From assembly GCF_019969725.1 (NCBI RefSeq), contig NZ_JAHXYW010000009.1, positions 62,001 through 126,000 on the forward strand: a stretch of 64,000 nucleotides of DNA, read 5' to 3'. This DNA is from Neobacillus bataviensis (GTDB lineage: Bacteria; Bacillota; Bacilli; Bacillales_B; DSM-18226). The first letter of the stretch is position 1; every line of letters starts with the position of its first letter. The position numbers were made by a program, and so were the translations under genes. Shown here one piece after another: positions 9,975-18,358 of this stretch. The notes beneath the pieces are model-generated. The model was not told the DNA's origin. It saw nothing but the letters and a program-made list of their open reading frames with translations, and ran no database searches.

Positions 9975-10004
9975 AAGGGATGATCGATAAGTCATCCCTT
10001 TTAT
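9975..10004 (+). terminator. Rho-independent terminator of the MORC-Z1-AIPR operon
   Basis: Perfect 9-bp stem AAGGGATGA/TCATCCCTT with an 8-base loop and a short T tract, starting 5 bases after the AIPR stop codon. It closes the four-gene transcript. Confidence 0.8.
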
Positions 10005-10032
10005 ATGTTATATGACATGAATGCGTCTAAGC

Positions 10033-10234
10033 TTAAATGGAACCACGTTGTAGTGTGCAAAGAAGATTATTTATCTCATGCACTTCCATAAAGATTTGTT
10101 CCAAAACATTTACAACGATACTATTACCAGCTAGACTTTAAAAGTCTCTCTTTTTTAGGTTCCAATCGTGCGGGAAGGCCAGACTTCAACATTTTATGAA
10201 GTTCGTCACTTGCTTTTTCAATGGTCCCTCTCAT
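10033..10234 (-). pseudogene. C-terminal remnant of a second C5-cytosine methyltransferase, with a short unknown frame
   Basis: On the minus strand a frame ending at 10033 reads AGNSIVVNVLEQIF and then MEVHEINNLL. GNSIVVNVLE is the typical motif X of cytosine-5 methyltransferases. The overlapping minus frame 10124-10234 reads MRGTIEKASDELHKMLKSGL and a few more residues; its origin is unknown. Everything else of the gene is gone. The remnant faces the operon, suggesting an earlier methyltransferase on the opposite strand. The call rests on about 14 residues. Confidence 0.4.
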
Positions 10235-10330
10235 TTAGGTCTAAGAGGGGATTTAACTTGTTGCTATAAATTAGGCAGATATTAACAAAGCTAAATCTGT
10301 GCTAACTAAGGTATGATTTTTGTTAAAAAA

Positions 10331-10629
10331 CTATCTTGGTAATAAGATATAAGTTATTTTGTCCCAATTAAAGTTAAATCCTGCTCCTTCTGTATAGTAA
10401 CTTGAAGAACTCTTTTCCACTAAGCCTAACCCACCCCATAACTGAAATTCTGAAGTAAGGAAATTCCTCGAGCCTGATGTACCTCTTAAAGGATTAGTTT
10501 TTAATTTACCATTATTTTTAAAGTCATATTTCTGTGATGGAGTTTAAATATCAGCCTTAATTTCTCTGGTGGATTTTACAAAGTCATAGGAAGGAAAAAA
10601 TATAGTAACTATCGAATATAAAGAAGGGT
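10331..10629 (-). pseudogene. Remnant of an unrecognised protein
   Basis: The minus strand keeps about 95 residues of protein-like sequence (for example RGTSGSRNFLTSEFQLWGG and TEGAGFNFNWDKITYILLPR) ending at a stop at 10331-10333. An in-frame TAA sits near 10547 and no start codon is visible. It looks like the C-terminal domain of a larger beta-rich protein. I do not recognise the family. It lies among other broken restriction genes. Confidence 0.35.
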
Positions 10630-10665
10630 GACGTTATACCCATAAATACTTAGGGGGAAGAAAAA

Positions 10666-11316
10666 ATGAAAGAAGAACAATTTATTAGATTTCTATCAAA
10701 CGAAAGTAGTATCGAAAGCAAAGATAAAGCTGTTAAATCTATACTAAGTAAGGCAAGAAAAGTTGAAAAGTCATTTAATGTAAACCTAGATTTAATTGTT
10801 ATAGATTGATGAAAAAACATATAGTTTACTGACTAAAATAAAAAATGAACTAAATGATACTAATGGTGCAATTCAAAATTCAGTTAGAAAGTATTATTTA
10901 TTTGCAAATGATAAGGAATTCTCCTGAATTGCAGCATAGGAGAGAAGATCAGGAATGAGGTGAATATTAAAATACAGGGGTTACTAAAGATACAATTGAA
11001 TCACTTTATAATTGGATAGGGTATGGTAATCCTAATGCACCTTTTTGGATTATTGGTAAAGAAGAAGGAACTCTTGAAGTAGATGCAAAAAAGAAAACAC
11101 TTATGTTCGATCTTCCAATTTTTCAATAAAGGGTTTTATCACAAATCATGAATTGGCAGTTCCGATAAAGGATAGTGAAGTATCAAATATTCAACTGCGT
11201 TTGACAGATTAAAAATATTGCATTACGTTAAAGAAATATAAAAGCTCTCAAAATACAATAAATATTTTTTTATAATATGGGGAAATGAATATTTAAAAAA
11301 ATTATTAGCAGGTTAA
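10666..11316 (+). pseudogene. Broken gene with restriction-type N-terminal helical domain and GYGNPNAPFW segment
   Basis: A good ribosome binding site (TAGGGGG) precedes the ATG at 10666. The first 47 codons read MKEEQFIRFLSNESSIESKD and on, until a stop at 10807. The next frame continues DEKTYSLLTKIKNELN as if uninterrupted. Later frames give NWIGYGNPNAPFWIIGKEEG and, at the very end, FFIIWGNEYLKKLLAG followed by a stop. The N-terminal part resembles the helical domain at the start of the HNH protein at 16224. The central segment belongs to a conserved family whose function I do not know. Several stops and frameshifts show it is dead. Confidence 0.5.
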
Positions 11317-11351
11317 TATTATATCAATAATCATATTAAGGATGGTATTAA

Positions 11352-11798
11352 ATGCAAAAAGTATTTAACTCTAAATTAATTGGCCTTGTAATAAAACGTT
11401 TAAGTAAGGTTGAAGTAAATAGCAAAATCTCTAATCAACATGAGCTAAATGGTAACAGGGACCTAAAACAACTTTTAGGAGTTGCAAAGATTTCCAATAA
11501 AAACATCAGATTTACGTATTATAGTAGAAATAATGAAGAGTTATCAGATATGGGAACAATTACATGGTATGATGCCAGAGAGGCACACCCCACAAGATCA
11601 GAGTATCGCCTTTATTTCAAAGGTAATGTTGTTATGGATCATGCTGAAGCTGGAGATTTGTTGGTCGTATCTTTGCAGAATGATGGAGAATTAAATATTT
11701 CAATTGTCCAAGAAGGAAGTGCTTTTGAAGATTATCTTCTTCAATTATTTGGACCATTACATAATATTGGTACATCATTTAAATATAAAAGTTTATAA
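11352..11798 (+). CDS. EcoRII-N/B3-like DNA-binding protein, stand-alone
   Basis: A 148-residue protein. Its C-terminal 100 residues resemble the N-terminal effector-binding (B3-like pseudo-barrel) domain of EcoRII, with HPTRSEYRLYF, AEAGDLLVVSL and GSAFEDYLLQLFG. In EcoRII this domain recognises DNA and controls a separate C-terminal nuclease. In NgoAVII and CglI-type systems a B3-like domain supplies target specificity to a Z1-driven nuclease. No catalytic domain follows here: the protein stops about where the EcoRII nuclease half would begin. It lies 291 bases upstream of the methyltransferase. I infer a target-recognition role in the same system; it could instead be the surviving half of a broken EcoRII-type enzyme. 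Confidence 0.65.
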   Translation: MQKVFNSKLIGLVIKRLSKVEVNSKISNQHELNGNRDLKQLLGVAKISNKNIRFTYYSRNNEELSDMGTITWYDAREAHPTRSEYRLYFKGNVVMDHAEAGDLLVVSLQNDGELNISIVQEGSAFEDYLLQLFGPLHNIGTSFKYKSL

Positions 11799-12089
11799 TT
11801 TTTTTAATTTTATCAATATATTATTGGGTAGAGAAAATATTGTGAAATTTCCTACCCTATTCCTTTTATTTAAAGTTATTGAAGAATCACTACAAAAAAA
11901 TCTCTTCTATTTAACCACAATCAAATAAAAACTTCACTTATTCCTAGTTTTTCCTTTAAATATAGTATGTTATACTTTTTATCTAATTTCACAAACGTAA
12001 GTTCGAAGTAATCTTAATATGATATAATAGCTTTATATAAATAATTTTATTGATGTGCTTCCATAGCATCCCAAGTGGAGGAAAAAGAA

Positions 12090-13517
12090 ATGTTTAAATT
12101 TATTGATTTATTTGCGGGAATTGGGGGAATTCGTTTAGCATTTGAAGAAATTGGCGGTAAATGTGTATTTTCATCGGAATGGGATCAAAATGCACAAAGG
12201 GTATATGAAAAAAATTTTGGTGATAAACCTTATGGTGACATTACAAAAATTGCTGCGAATGAAATTCCTGATCATGATATATTACTTGCTGGTTTTCCTT
12301 GTCAACCCTTTAGTCTGGCAGGTGTTTCTAAGAAAAATGCACTTGGCTTAAAGCATGGATTTGAAGACGAAACTCAAGGTACTCTCTTTTTCGACATTAA
12401 ACGAATTATACTAGCTAAGCGTCCAAAAGCATTTCTTTTAGAAAATGTTAAGAATTTAATGTCTCACGATAATGGTTTAACATTTAAAATAATAATGAGA
12501 ACTTTAGAAAGAGAATTAGGATATAGAGTTTATTCAAAAGTGATTGACGCAAAGGGATTAGTTCCTCAGCATCGAGAGAGAATTTATATAGTAGGGTTTA
12601 AGGATCATATAAAATTTAAATTTCCTGATTTGCCAAAGGATGGACCTGTTTTGAAAAGCATATTAGAGCCGTCTGTCGGTCCAAAATATACCTTATCTGA
12701 TAAATTATGGATTTATCTACAGGATTATGCTCAAAAGCATAAGGATAAAGGAAATGGATTCGGATATGGGATTGCAGATCTAAACGGTGCTTCAAGAACA
12801 CTTTCTGCTAGATACTATAAAGATGGTTCAGAAATACTCATAGATCAGGGTTTAGGCAAAAATCCAAGGAAACTGACACCACGTGAATGCGCAAGACTTC
12901 AGGGATTCCCTGATACATTTGAGATTGCTGAATCGGATTATTCAGCATATAAACAACTTGGAAATTCTGTTGCTGTTCCTGTTATTAAAGAAATTGCCAA
13001 AAATATGTTATCTGCTTTAAAAGAAAGACAATCAAATCTTAATTATAATAGAGGATTGTTAGTAGAACAGAACATATTAAACGAGGTCATTTTACGAATA
13101 AATTATTATAAAGAATTCTTTTTAAAAATAATTTCTTTGGAAGACTATAAAGCCTCACAATCCCGTTCAGGTGGGATAATATTAGATCAACAATCTTGGA
13201 ATTTATTTTTCGATTCTCCTGGAAAATCAGATGAAAATAGAGAAAAGGATATTAAGATATTTTGGGAGCAAATAGATGAAGTAACAGAAAGCAAAATAAA
13301 ATGGTTTGGGAAAAAGAAAAATCCGGAGTACAAAATTACTCATATTGGCAAAAGAATACCTTTTTTCACTGAGAATTATTTAGGAGATATTTTTGTTTTA
13401 ATTAAAGTAAACGATAAAGAATTTTTAGGTTATAAAATTGATAGTAAATATTTATTTACTTTGTTCCAACGAACTAAAGTCATAGAACACAATGAGCAAA
13501 ATAAAATTTTAACCTAA
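12090..13517 (+). CDS. DNA (cytosine-5) methyltransferase with a C-terminal extension
   Basis: A 475-residue C5-cytosine methyltransferase with all key motifs: I ([13 protein letters not shown]), IV (FPCQPFS, catalytic C71), VI (ENVKNL), VIII ([10 protein letters not shown]), IX ([14 protein letters not shown]) and X ([18 protein letters not shown]). It should modify the self target of the restriction system using S-adenosylmethionine. About 160 residues follow motif X, which is unusual. This tail contains [12 protein letters not shown], similar in pattern to the AGDLLVVSLQND segment of the neighbouring B3-like protein, and may be a second DNA-binding domain. I chose the ATG at 12090 because GGAGG lies 8 bases upstream; the in-frame GTG at 12075 precedes that site. 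A strong terminator follows. Confidence 0.93.
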   Translation: MFKFIDLFAGIGGIRLAFEEIGGKCVFSSEWDQNAQRVYEKNFGDKPYGDITKIAANEIPDHDILLAGFPCQPFSLAGVSKKNALGLKHGFEDETQGTLFFDIKRIILAKRPKAFLLENVKNLMSHDNGLTFKIIMRTLERELGYRVYSKVIDAKGLVPQHRERIYIVGFKDHIKFKFPDLPKDGPVLKSILEPSVGPKYTLSDKLWIYLQDYAQKHKDKGNGFGYGIADLNGASRTLSARYYKDGSEILIDQGLGKNPRKLTPRECARLQGFPDTFEIAESDYSAYKQLGNSVAVPVIKEIAKNMLSALKERQSNLNYNRGLLVEQNILNEVILRINYYKEFFLKIISLEDYKASQSRSGGIILDQQSWNLFFDSPGKSDENREKDIKIFWEQIDEVTESKIKWFGKKKNPEYKITHIGKRIPFFTENYLGDIFVLIKVNDKEFLGYKIDSKYLFTLFQRTKVIEHNEQNKILT

Positions 13518-13552
13518 TTTACTTTAAAATTTATAAAAAAATCTGTTAAATA

Positions 13553-13596
13553 CAATAGTCTCCATTTCAATAGAGCGAAGGGAGACTATTGTTTTA
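13553..13596 (+). terminator. Rho-independent terminator after the methyltransferase
   Basis: Perfect 11-bp stem CAATAGTCTCC/GGAGACTATTG with a 17-base loop, followed by TTTTATATTT. It lies 36 bases after the methyltransferase stop. Confidence 0.75.
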
Positions 13597-13801
13597 TATT
13601 TAATTTATTCTATTCAATATATTTTATTATTTTATTCATTAAATCATAATTAAACATTAATACTAATGGAAAGGAAGGGATAGAATTATTAATAAACATT
13701 GCTATAAAAATAAAGGGTTCTAAGGGATTCTGCTTAAAATAATAAATGTTGAAATGTAAAATTACATATATTTAAAAAATAATGTTAGGTGATAAAATTT
13801 G

Positions 13802-14086
13802 ATGAGAGCGGCAGTTTATTTTCTAGAAAAAAAAAATTTAGACACTGAAGACACATTATCGAAAATGAAAAAGTATTTTGTTAAGCAAGATTGGGAATTA
13901 TTTGGAGTTTATATTGATAACAATAATAAACATGACGGATTAATGGAGTTAGTTACAAAGATATTTTCAGAAATAGATATATTATACGTTTACAGTTTAA
14001 CAGATATTAATGATGATTTTTATTGGGATCTATTAATTCAGTCAGCAAAAATCGAAAATGTTCAAATAATTGAATATAAAAAATAA
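13802..14086 (+). CDS. Resolvase N-domain-like small protein without catalytic residues
   Basis: A 94-residue protein that aligns over its whole length with the N-terminal domain of serine recombinases: MRAAVYF at the start, WELFGVYIDNNNKHDGLMEL in the middle, and IDILYVYSLTDIND where active enzymes have IDxLxVYxLDRLSR. The catalytic serine of the YxRVS motif and the conserved arginines are replaced (YFLEKKN; LTDIND). No DNA-binding domain follows. It may be a catalytically dead regulatory or adaptor protein, or a decaying fragment, although the frame is intact. AGGTGA precedes the ATG at 13802 at a good distance. It sits between the methyltransferase and the second AIPR gene. Function unknown. 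Confidence 0.6.
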   Translation: MRAAVYFLEKKNLDTEDTLSKMKKYFVKQDWELFGVYIDNNNKHDGLMELVTKIFSEIDILYVYSLTDINDDFYWDLLIQSAKIENVQIIEYKK

Positions 14087-14623
14087 ACCACTTTTAATTT
14101 TATATTTACCTATTTAAAAGTTCTCAATAAACTTCAAATAACTGCTATAAACTCCGGTATTTTTGTTATTGATGGTGATTTATGATAATGATTTAAAATT
14201 TAATAGAAGAAAGCATTAAAAATTATAATTAGTATTTAAATCACTGTTAATTAATAATGAATTGATGATCTAGTGTTTTTATGAAGTATTAAAATTATAA
14301 TAAATTTCATAAAAGTTTAATAAAATTAATTTGTCACTTTCCAAACCTCACTGATATTACCTCTAATTGAGTATATTATCTCTTTCCCATAACGATATTT
14401 ATTTTAGAACAATTATTTTTCACATTTACGTAATAAATAATTGATAAACATTAACATTTTTTTAGATTAATTTATAAACATTGTTCTCATGCTTTTTTGA
14501 TTAATATAAAGGGTTGTATTAGTTAATTGATATTTCAGTTTTGTGGATATTTATATTTTATTGTAAGGTATTCAGAATAAAGATGAGTAAATTAATATTA
14601 TTCTACTATTTATTGTCGATATT
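14087..14623. other. AT-rich intergenic stretch
   Basis: About 540 very AT-rich bases between the resolvase-like gene and the second AIPR promoter. No coding frame, repeat or clear terminator was identified. Confidence 0.5.
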
Positions 14624-14632
14624 TGGTATAAT
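14624..14632 (+). promoter_or_regulatory. Extended -10 promoter element before the second AIPR gene
   Basis: TGGTATAAT (extended -10, TATAAT at 14627-14632) lies 72 bases upstream of the AIPR start. No good -35 box is seen at the usual distance, which is normal for extended -10 promoters. Confidence 0.5.
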
Positions 14633-14704
14633 ATCTGTAAAAAAACTGCCAAAATATCTATTTAAAAAAATAGTTTTAGGAGTAAAGACCTTAGGAGGTA
14701 AATA

Positions 14705-15928
14705 ATGACTCACTCAATTGAAACTCATCAAATTGTCCAATTTAACAATGTAACAGGCATATTATCTGACATAATTAAAGAAAAAGGTCAGAAAATTTCA
14801 TATTATAAATTTACTGCTTATTGCAATGACATCCAGCCAACAAGTAAAGAGGCTAATCCAAGAAAGCAAGATATCTCAAAGAAAAATAAAGTTGCTTCCA
14901 AAATAAGAGAAACATTACTAGATCCAGAGGTATCATTTCACACTCGAAATAAGGGAATTACCTATTTTGCAGAAGATTTAAAAGTATCAAAAAATCAAGA
15001 TGGTACTATTAATATTCAATTAATTTTTGTTGACCCTTCATCGCAAGGAAGCGTTGATGGAGGTCATACTGAGCTTGTAATCCTGGATGAAAAGGGAAAT
15101 TATCCCGAATGGAAAAAAGTGAATATTGAAGTTATGTCAGGAATTAAAAGCCCATTCACACATGTTTCTATTGCAGAATCACGTAATACAGGTGCACAAG
15201 TGACAGCAGAAACTCTTGATGAATTAAGTGGTATGCATGAAATTTTAAAAAACCATTTATCGAACACCCCATATGAAAACCGTGTTTCCTATAAACAGAA
15301 TGAAGATAAGGAGGATGGTAAAGATTTAACCATTACTCTGATTAAAAAGCTTTATGAAACCTTTAACATTAGAGATTATAAGGAAAAAGACCCAAAAGGC
15401 GTTTATAGCTCAAACCAAGGAGTTATAAATAACTATCGTAAGGAATATGAAAAGCATGGGTACACAATACAAAATGTTTATGAAAAATTGAAATATGTTT
15501 CATCAGATATATTTAAACTAACAAATTATATCCATAAAAACTTTAAAGATCTGTACAATAAATATGGAAAAGGAAATTATTTAGCCAATAAATGTGCAGA
15601 TTATAAGGATGGATCCCAAAAGGAACCAATATTATTTGGTGAACCAGACGAGTTTTTAGATTACAAAGTACCAAATGGATTGTTATTTCTGAGTTTGTCC
15701 GGTTTTCGTCAATTTTTAGTAGAGGACGATGACGGATACTATGTTTGGAAATTTGATATATTTGAAGAAGAAAAACTCCAAAGTATACTGGAAGTAATTT
15801 TCGAAACGATTGCATCTGGTATGAGAAATAATGATAATAACCCACAATCTGTAGGTAAAAATGCTATGCTTTGGCAGGTTGTTAGAACACAAGTATTTAT
15901 GAAAGTATACATGAATCAATGGGTTTAA
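14705..15928 (+). CDS. Divergent AIPR family protein, second copy in the island
   Basis: A 407-residue protein with the AIPR core in divergent form. FHTRNKGITYFAEDL matches the block that reads FAFNNGIAATAE in the first AIPR protein, and GSVDGGHTELVILDE matches its VNGGQTTASL block. It is 280 residues shorter than the first copy and lacks most of its C-terminal region. A strong TTAGGAGG site precedes the ATG. It is not next to a motor or nuclease operon; its neighbours are the resolvase-like gene and an HNH endonuclease. It may be a stand-alone or two-gene defense module. Family confidence is good, function unknown. Confidence 0.75.
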   Translation: MTHSIETHQIVQFNNVTGILSDIIKEKGQKISYYKFTAYCNDIQPTSKEANPRKQDISKKNKVASKIRETLLDPEVSFHTRNKGITYFAEDLKVSKNQDGTINIQLIFVDPSSQGSVDGGHTELVILDEKGNYPEWKKVNIEVMSGIKSPFTHVSIAESRNTGAQVTAETLDELSGMHEILKNHLSNTPYENRVSYKQNEDKEDGKDLTITLIKKLYETFNIRDYKEKDPKGVYSSNQGVINNYRKEYEKHGYTIQNVYEKLKYVSSDIFKLTNYIHKNFKDLYNKYGKGNYLANKCADYKDGSQKEPILFGEPDEFLDYKVPNGLLFLSLSGFRQFLVEDDDGYYVWKFDIFEEEKLQSILEVIFETIASGMRNNDNNPQSVGKNAMLWQVVRTQVFMKVYMNQWV

Positions 15929-16003
15929 ACTTAATTGAAAAGAGGAGGCGTTCTTTTTTAGGGCTCTTCCTTTTTGTTTGCTTTTAATTAATAGAAGTTA
16001 AAG

Positions 16004-16198
16004 AAGGGTTTAATAAAAAAATATCCAAAATATGACAATATAAAAAAAGGGGGACAAAGCGCCCCTCACAAGCCATTATTTCTATTATATGCTTTAGGTC
16101 AAGTACAAACTAAAAAGATTGGTATGCCGCCATATAAGGATGTAAAAGATAAAATTTTATTTAGCAGTTTATCAACCTTTAACTTCAAAAAATTTTAA
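16004..16198 (+). pseudogene. Fragment of an SBD-type (phosphorothioate-sensing) restriction endonuclease
   Basis: The plus strand reads KKGGQSAPHKPLFLLYALGQ and then VQTKKIGMPPYKDVKDKILF before a stop at 16196. The APHKPLxLLYALG signature is typical of the N-terminal domain of HNH restriction enzymes that read phosphorothioate or modified DNA (sulfur-binding domain family). No ATG or ribosome binding site is in frame, and the rest of the domain is missing. It ends 25 bases before the HNH gene, which has its own complete start, so the fragment is probably from an older, replaced gene. Confidence 0.5.
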
Positions 16199-16223
16199 GT
16201 CAAAATGAATGGGGTAAGTTTTG

Positions 16224-16976
16224 ATGAATAAACAGAAGTTTATAGAATGGCTAGAAAAAAATACAAACATTATCCAATATTCAATACGCAGATATGCGGC
16301 TGCTATAGATACTCTCTCATCAGAGCTAGGGAATTATGGAATTAGTGAAAGGGATTTATTTAATATCTCTGACACTACTATTATTGATAGAATATTGATC
16401 AATCCCGAGTTTAAAAAGAAAAACACCAAAGGTAATAGAATGTATAGTGCCGCATTGAATCATTTTAAAAGCTACATTGATTACCTTAATGACAATGAAT
16501 TTGAACAAGAACTTTTAAAAGAGGAAAAGGAATTTGAAAAGTATCTTTCGGAATATAATATCGATGTAAGTAATATTGTAGACAAACCAAAAGACAAACC
16601 TAATCACAGAACAGTTAATAATAAGAAAGTTTGGATTAGAAATCCTAAATTTGCAAGTGAGGCTGTACAATTTTCAAACTTCTTATGTGAGTTTAATAAT
16701 GATCACAAATATTTTATATCTAAATATAATCAAAAAAATTATGTAGAAGCACACCATTTAATACCAATGAAATATCAAGACAAATTTAATTGTAGTCTGG
16801 ATATTCATGCCAATATAGTTTCAATCTGCCTTGTCTGTCATAAAAAAATTCATTTTGGCTTGTTTCAGGAAAAGAAAGAAATAATAAGTAAATTGTTTAA
16901 CAGCAGGAAAGAAAGATTACTTAATAGTGGTATTACTATAGGGATAGAAGAGCTTTACAGTTATTATCAGGATTAA
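16224..16976 (+). CDS. HNH endonuclease with an N-terminal helical domain
   Basis: A 250-residue protein. Residues 1-95 are a helical domain (FIEWLEKNTN to HFKSYIDYL) often found at the start of restriction enzymes. The C-terminal part carries an HNH nuclease motif: EAHHLIPM, then HANIVSICLVC, then HKKIHFG, with a CxxC that may hold structural zinc. McrA-like HNH enzymes cut modified or foreign DNA. It follows the second AIPR gene by 295 bases, so the two could form a module. The start at ATG 16224 follows GGGG at a suitable distance; an in-frame TTG directly before it is less likely. Confidence 0.8.
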   Translation: MNKQKFIEWLEKNTNIIQYSIRRYAAAIDTLSSELGNYGISERDLFNISDTTIIDRILINPEFKKKNTKGNRMYSAALNHFKSYIDYLNDNEFEQELLKEEKEFEKYLSEYNIDVSNIVDKPKDKPNHRTVNNKKVWIRNPKFASEAVQFSNFLCEFNNDHKYFISKYNQKNYVEAHHLIPMKYQDKFNCSLDIHANIVSICLVCHKKIHFGLFQEKKEIISKLFNSRKERLLNSGITIGIEELYSYYQD

Positions 16977-17529
16977 AAAATGTCTGCTAAGTTTTCTTGC
17001 TAGATAATCTCTCAGCTTGAAGGCATGTCTAGAACTTAGAACAGTCTGCAAGCTTTTTAAATTGGTGATTTATATAGCTTATTTTTTTGGATTTTTTCCA
17101 GAGATATTGTTTTATAACTTTAAGTATATCTTAAAGGGATTATATGGTAAGTTATTGTAATTTAATAATCTACATATTAGCATCCTTAAATAAAATAATG
17201 GGGTATCAATTCCAAATATTTTTGGTATAAAATCATCCGAATTTCGAAATTCAGATGATTTGTTTCTGACGATATGTTGGTCGGCAGCACTCTTATAAAC
17301 AGGAATGGCAAGTTTGATATCTAAACACCTATCCGTCTTGGGTTTATATGGGGCAATAAAATGAAATTGATGTTACATTAAATATGTTCATGGATTTGTA
17401 AATTAATAAATAGTTCTTGGATAGGAAGGGATTACTTGTCGGACATTGTTGACAAGCAATCCAGGAGCAGAATGATGAGTAATATTAAATCGGTTTCCCA
17501 ACTTGAAAAAACCGTAAATAAATAAAGTG
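16977..17529. other. Intergenic stretch with one long hairpin
   Basis: About 550 bases without a coding frame. An inverted repeat at 17230-17261 has 15-base arms that begin AAATCATC and differ at one position, with a 2-base loop. It is probably an old terminator or the edge of a lost gene. Nothing else was recognised. Confidence 0.5.
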
Positions 17530-17533
17530 AAGA

Positions 17534-18263
17534 GAGGAGCAAGAAAAAATTCAACAAAACTATATGGAAAACAATTGGAGATCTGGAAAGGGATATTATC
17601 CTCTTCTCCATATCTATGCGAAGAACGAGGAAGGCAAGGTTTATAACCGCTTCGGGATGCTCAATCAAAAAGGCGGTGAAAACCGTCTAAACGTCGCCGT
17701 TACAAGAGCAAAAGAAGGAATTATTGTTGTTTCGAGTATAGAACCAGAAGAATTGAATAGCTAACACTTCGCAAATGGGGCCGAAATTACTAAAAGCCTA
17801 TCTCAAATATGTTCGAGCGGTTTCAACCTCCCAAATTGAGCAGATCACTGCGGTGGTTCAAGAAATAAATGAAAATGTCAATACGCATATACAGGATAAG
17901 GTATTGCATTTTGACTCTCCGTTTGAAGAACAAGTGTATCGCCAACTACGAAATATCGGGTACGACGTTACAACTCAAGTTGGAATGTCAGGTTATCGAA
18001 TTGATATGGCCATTGTTCATCCGCATGATTCTTCACGCTATATATTGGGAATCGAATGTGATGGAGCCATGTATCACAGCTCCGCGAATGCCAAAGAAAG
18101 AGACGTCTATCGTCAGCGGTTCCTAGAAAGCATGGGATGGACGATTGAACGGATCTGGAGTCGAAACTGGTGGAGAAATTCAGCTTCTGAAATCGAGAGA
18201 ATTGATCAGAATGTGAAAGAATTGGTTAAGAGTGAAATGGTTCGGGGAAAAGTTGTTAAATAA
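17534..18263 (+). pseudogene. 3' end of an SF1 helicase with a C-terminal Vsr-like nuclease domain
   Basis: Only the C-terminal part of a very large helicase (DUF4011/UvrD-like type) remains. The first frame (to 17764) carries the last helicase motif, GMLNQKGGENRLNVAVTRAK. One frameshift near 17765 leads into LLKAYLKYVRAVS and then a Vsr-like/MTES_1575 nuclease domain: DSPFEEQVYRQL, GYRIDMAI and GIECDGAMYH, with the sequence ending near RIWSRNWWRN. The nuclease core acids are present. The missing 5' part and the frameshift make it a pseudogene, although the 162-residue frame from 17775 could still encode an isolated nuclease domain. The last 140 bases are repeated at the far end of the window. 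Confidence 0.75.
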
Positions 18264-18296
18264 AAAATGGTGTCAGTCCTTTAATAGACTGGCACT
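18156..18296 (+). repeat. Direct repeat, copy 1 (helicase-nuclease gene end plus terminator)
   Basis: From TGGAGTCGAAACTGGTGGAG to the end of the terminator this matches 63598-63741 at roughly 85 percent by eye, including the last 35 codons, the stop and the hairpin. The two copies have the same orientation and are about 45 kb apart. Confidence 0.85.
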
Positions 18297-18300
18297 TTTT
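18270..18300 (+). terminator. Rho-independent terminator after the helicase-nuclease remnant
   Basis: GTGTCAGTC pairs with GACTGGCAC (one G-T pair) around an 8-base loop, followed by TTTTT. The equivalent hairpin recurs at 63712-63739. Confidence 0.75.
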
Positions 18301-18358
18301 CTATATTAACACTTTTAATTTACAATAATTTTATTAAGTAAACAATTTGATAATCTAA

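Noticed and set aside
11704..11928. 74-residue frame overlapping the end of the B3-like gene
   Set aside because: AT-rich, mostly Phe/Leu/Ile/Asn, with no ribosome binding site. No sign of a real protein.
15929..15985. Possible terminator after the second AIPR gene
   Set aside because: The AGAGGAGG and GGGCTCTTCC segments pair only loosely; the hairpin was too weak to list.
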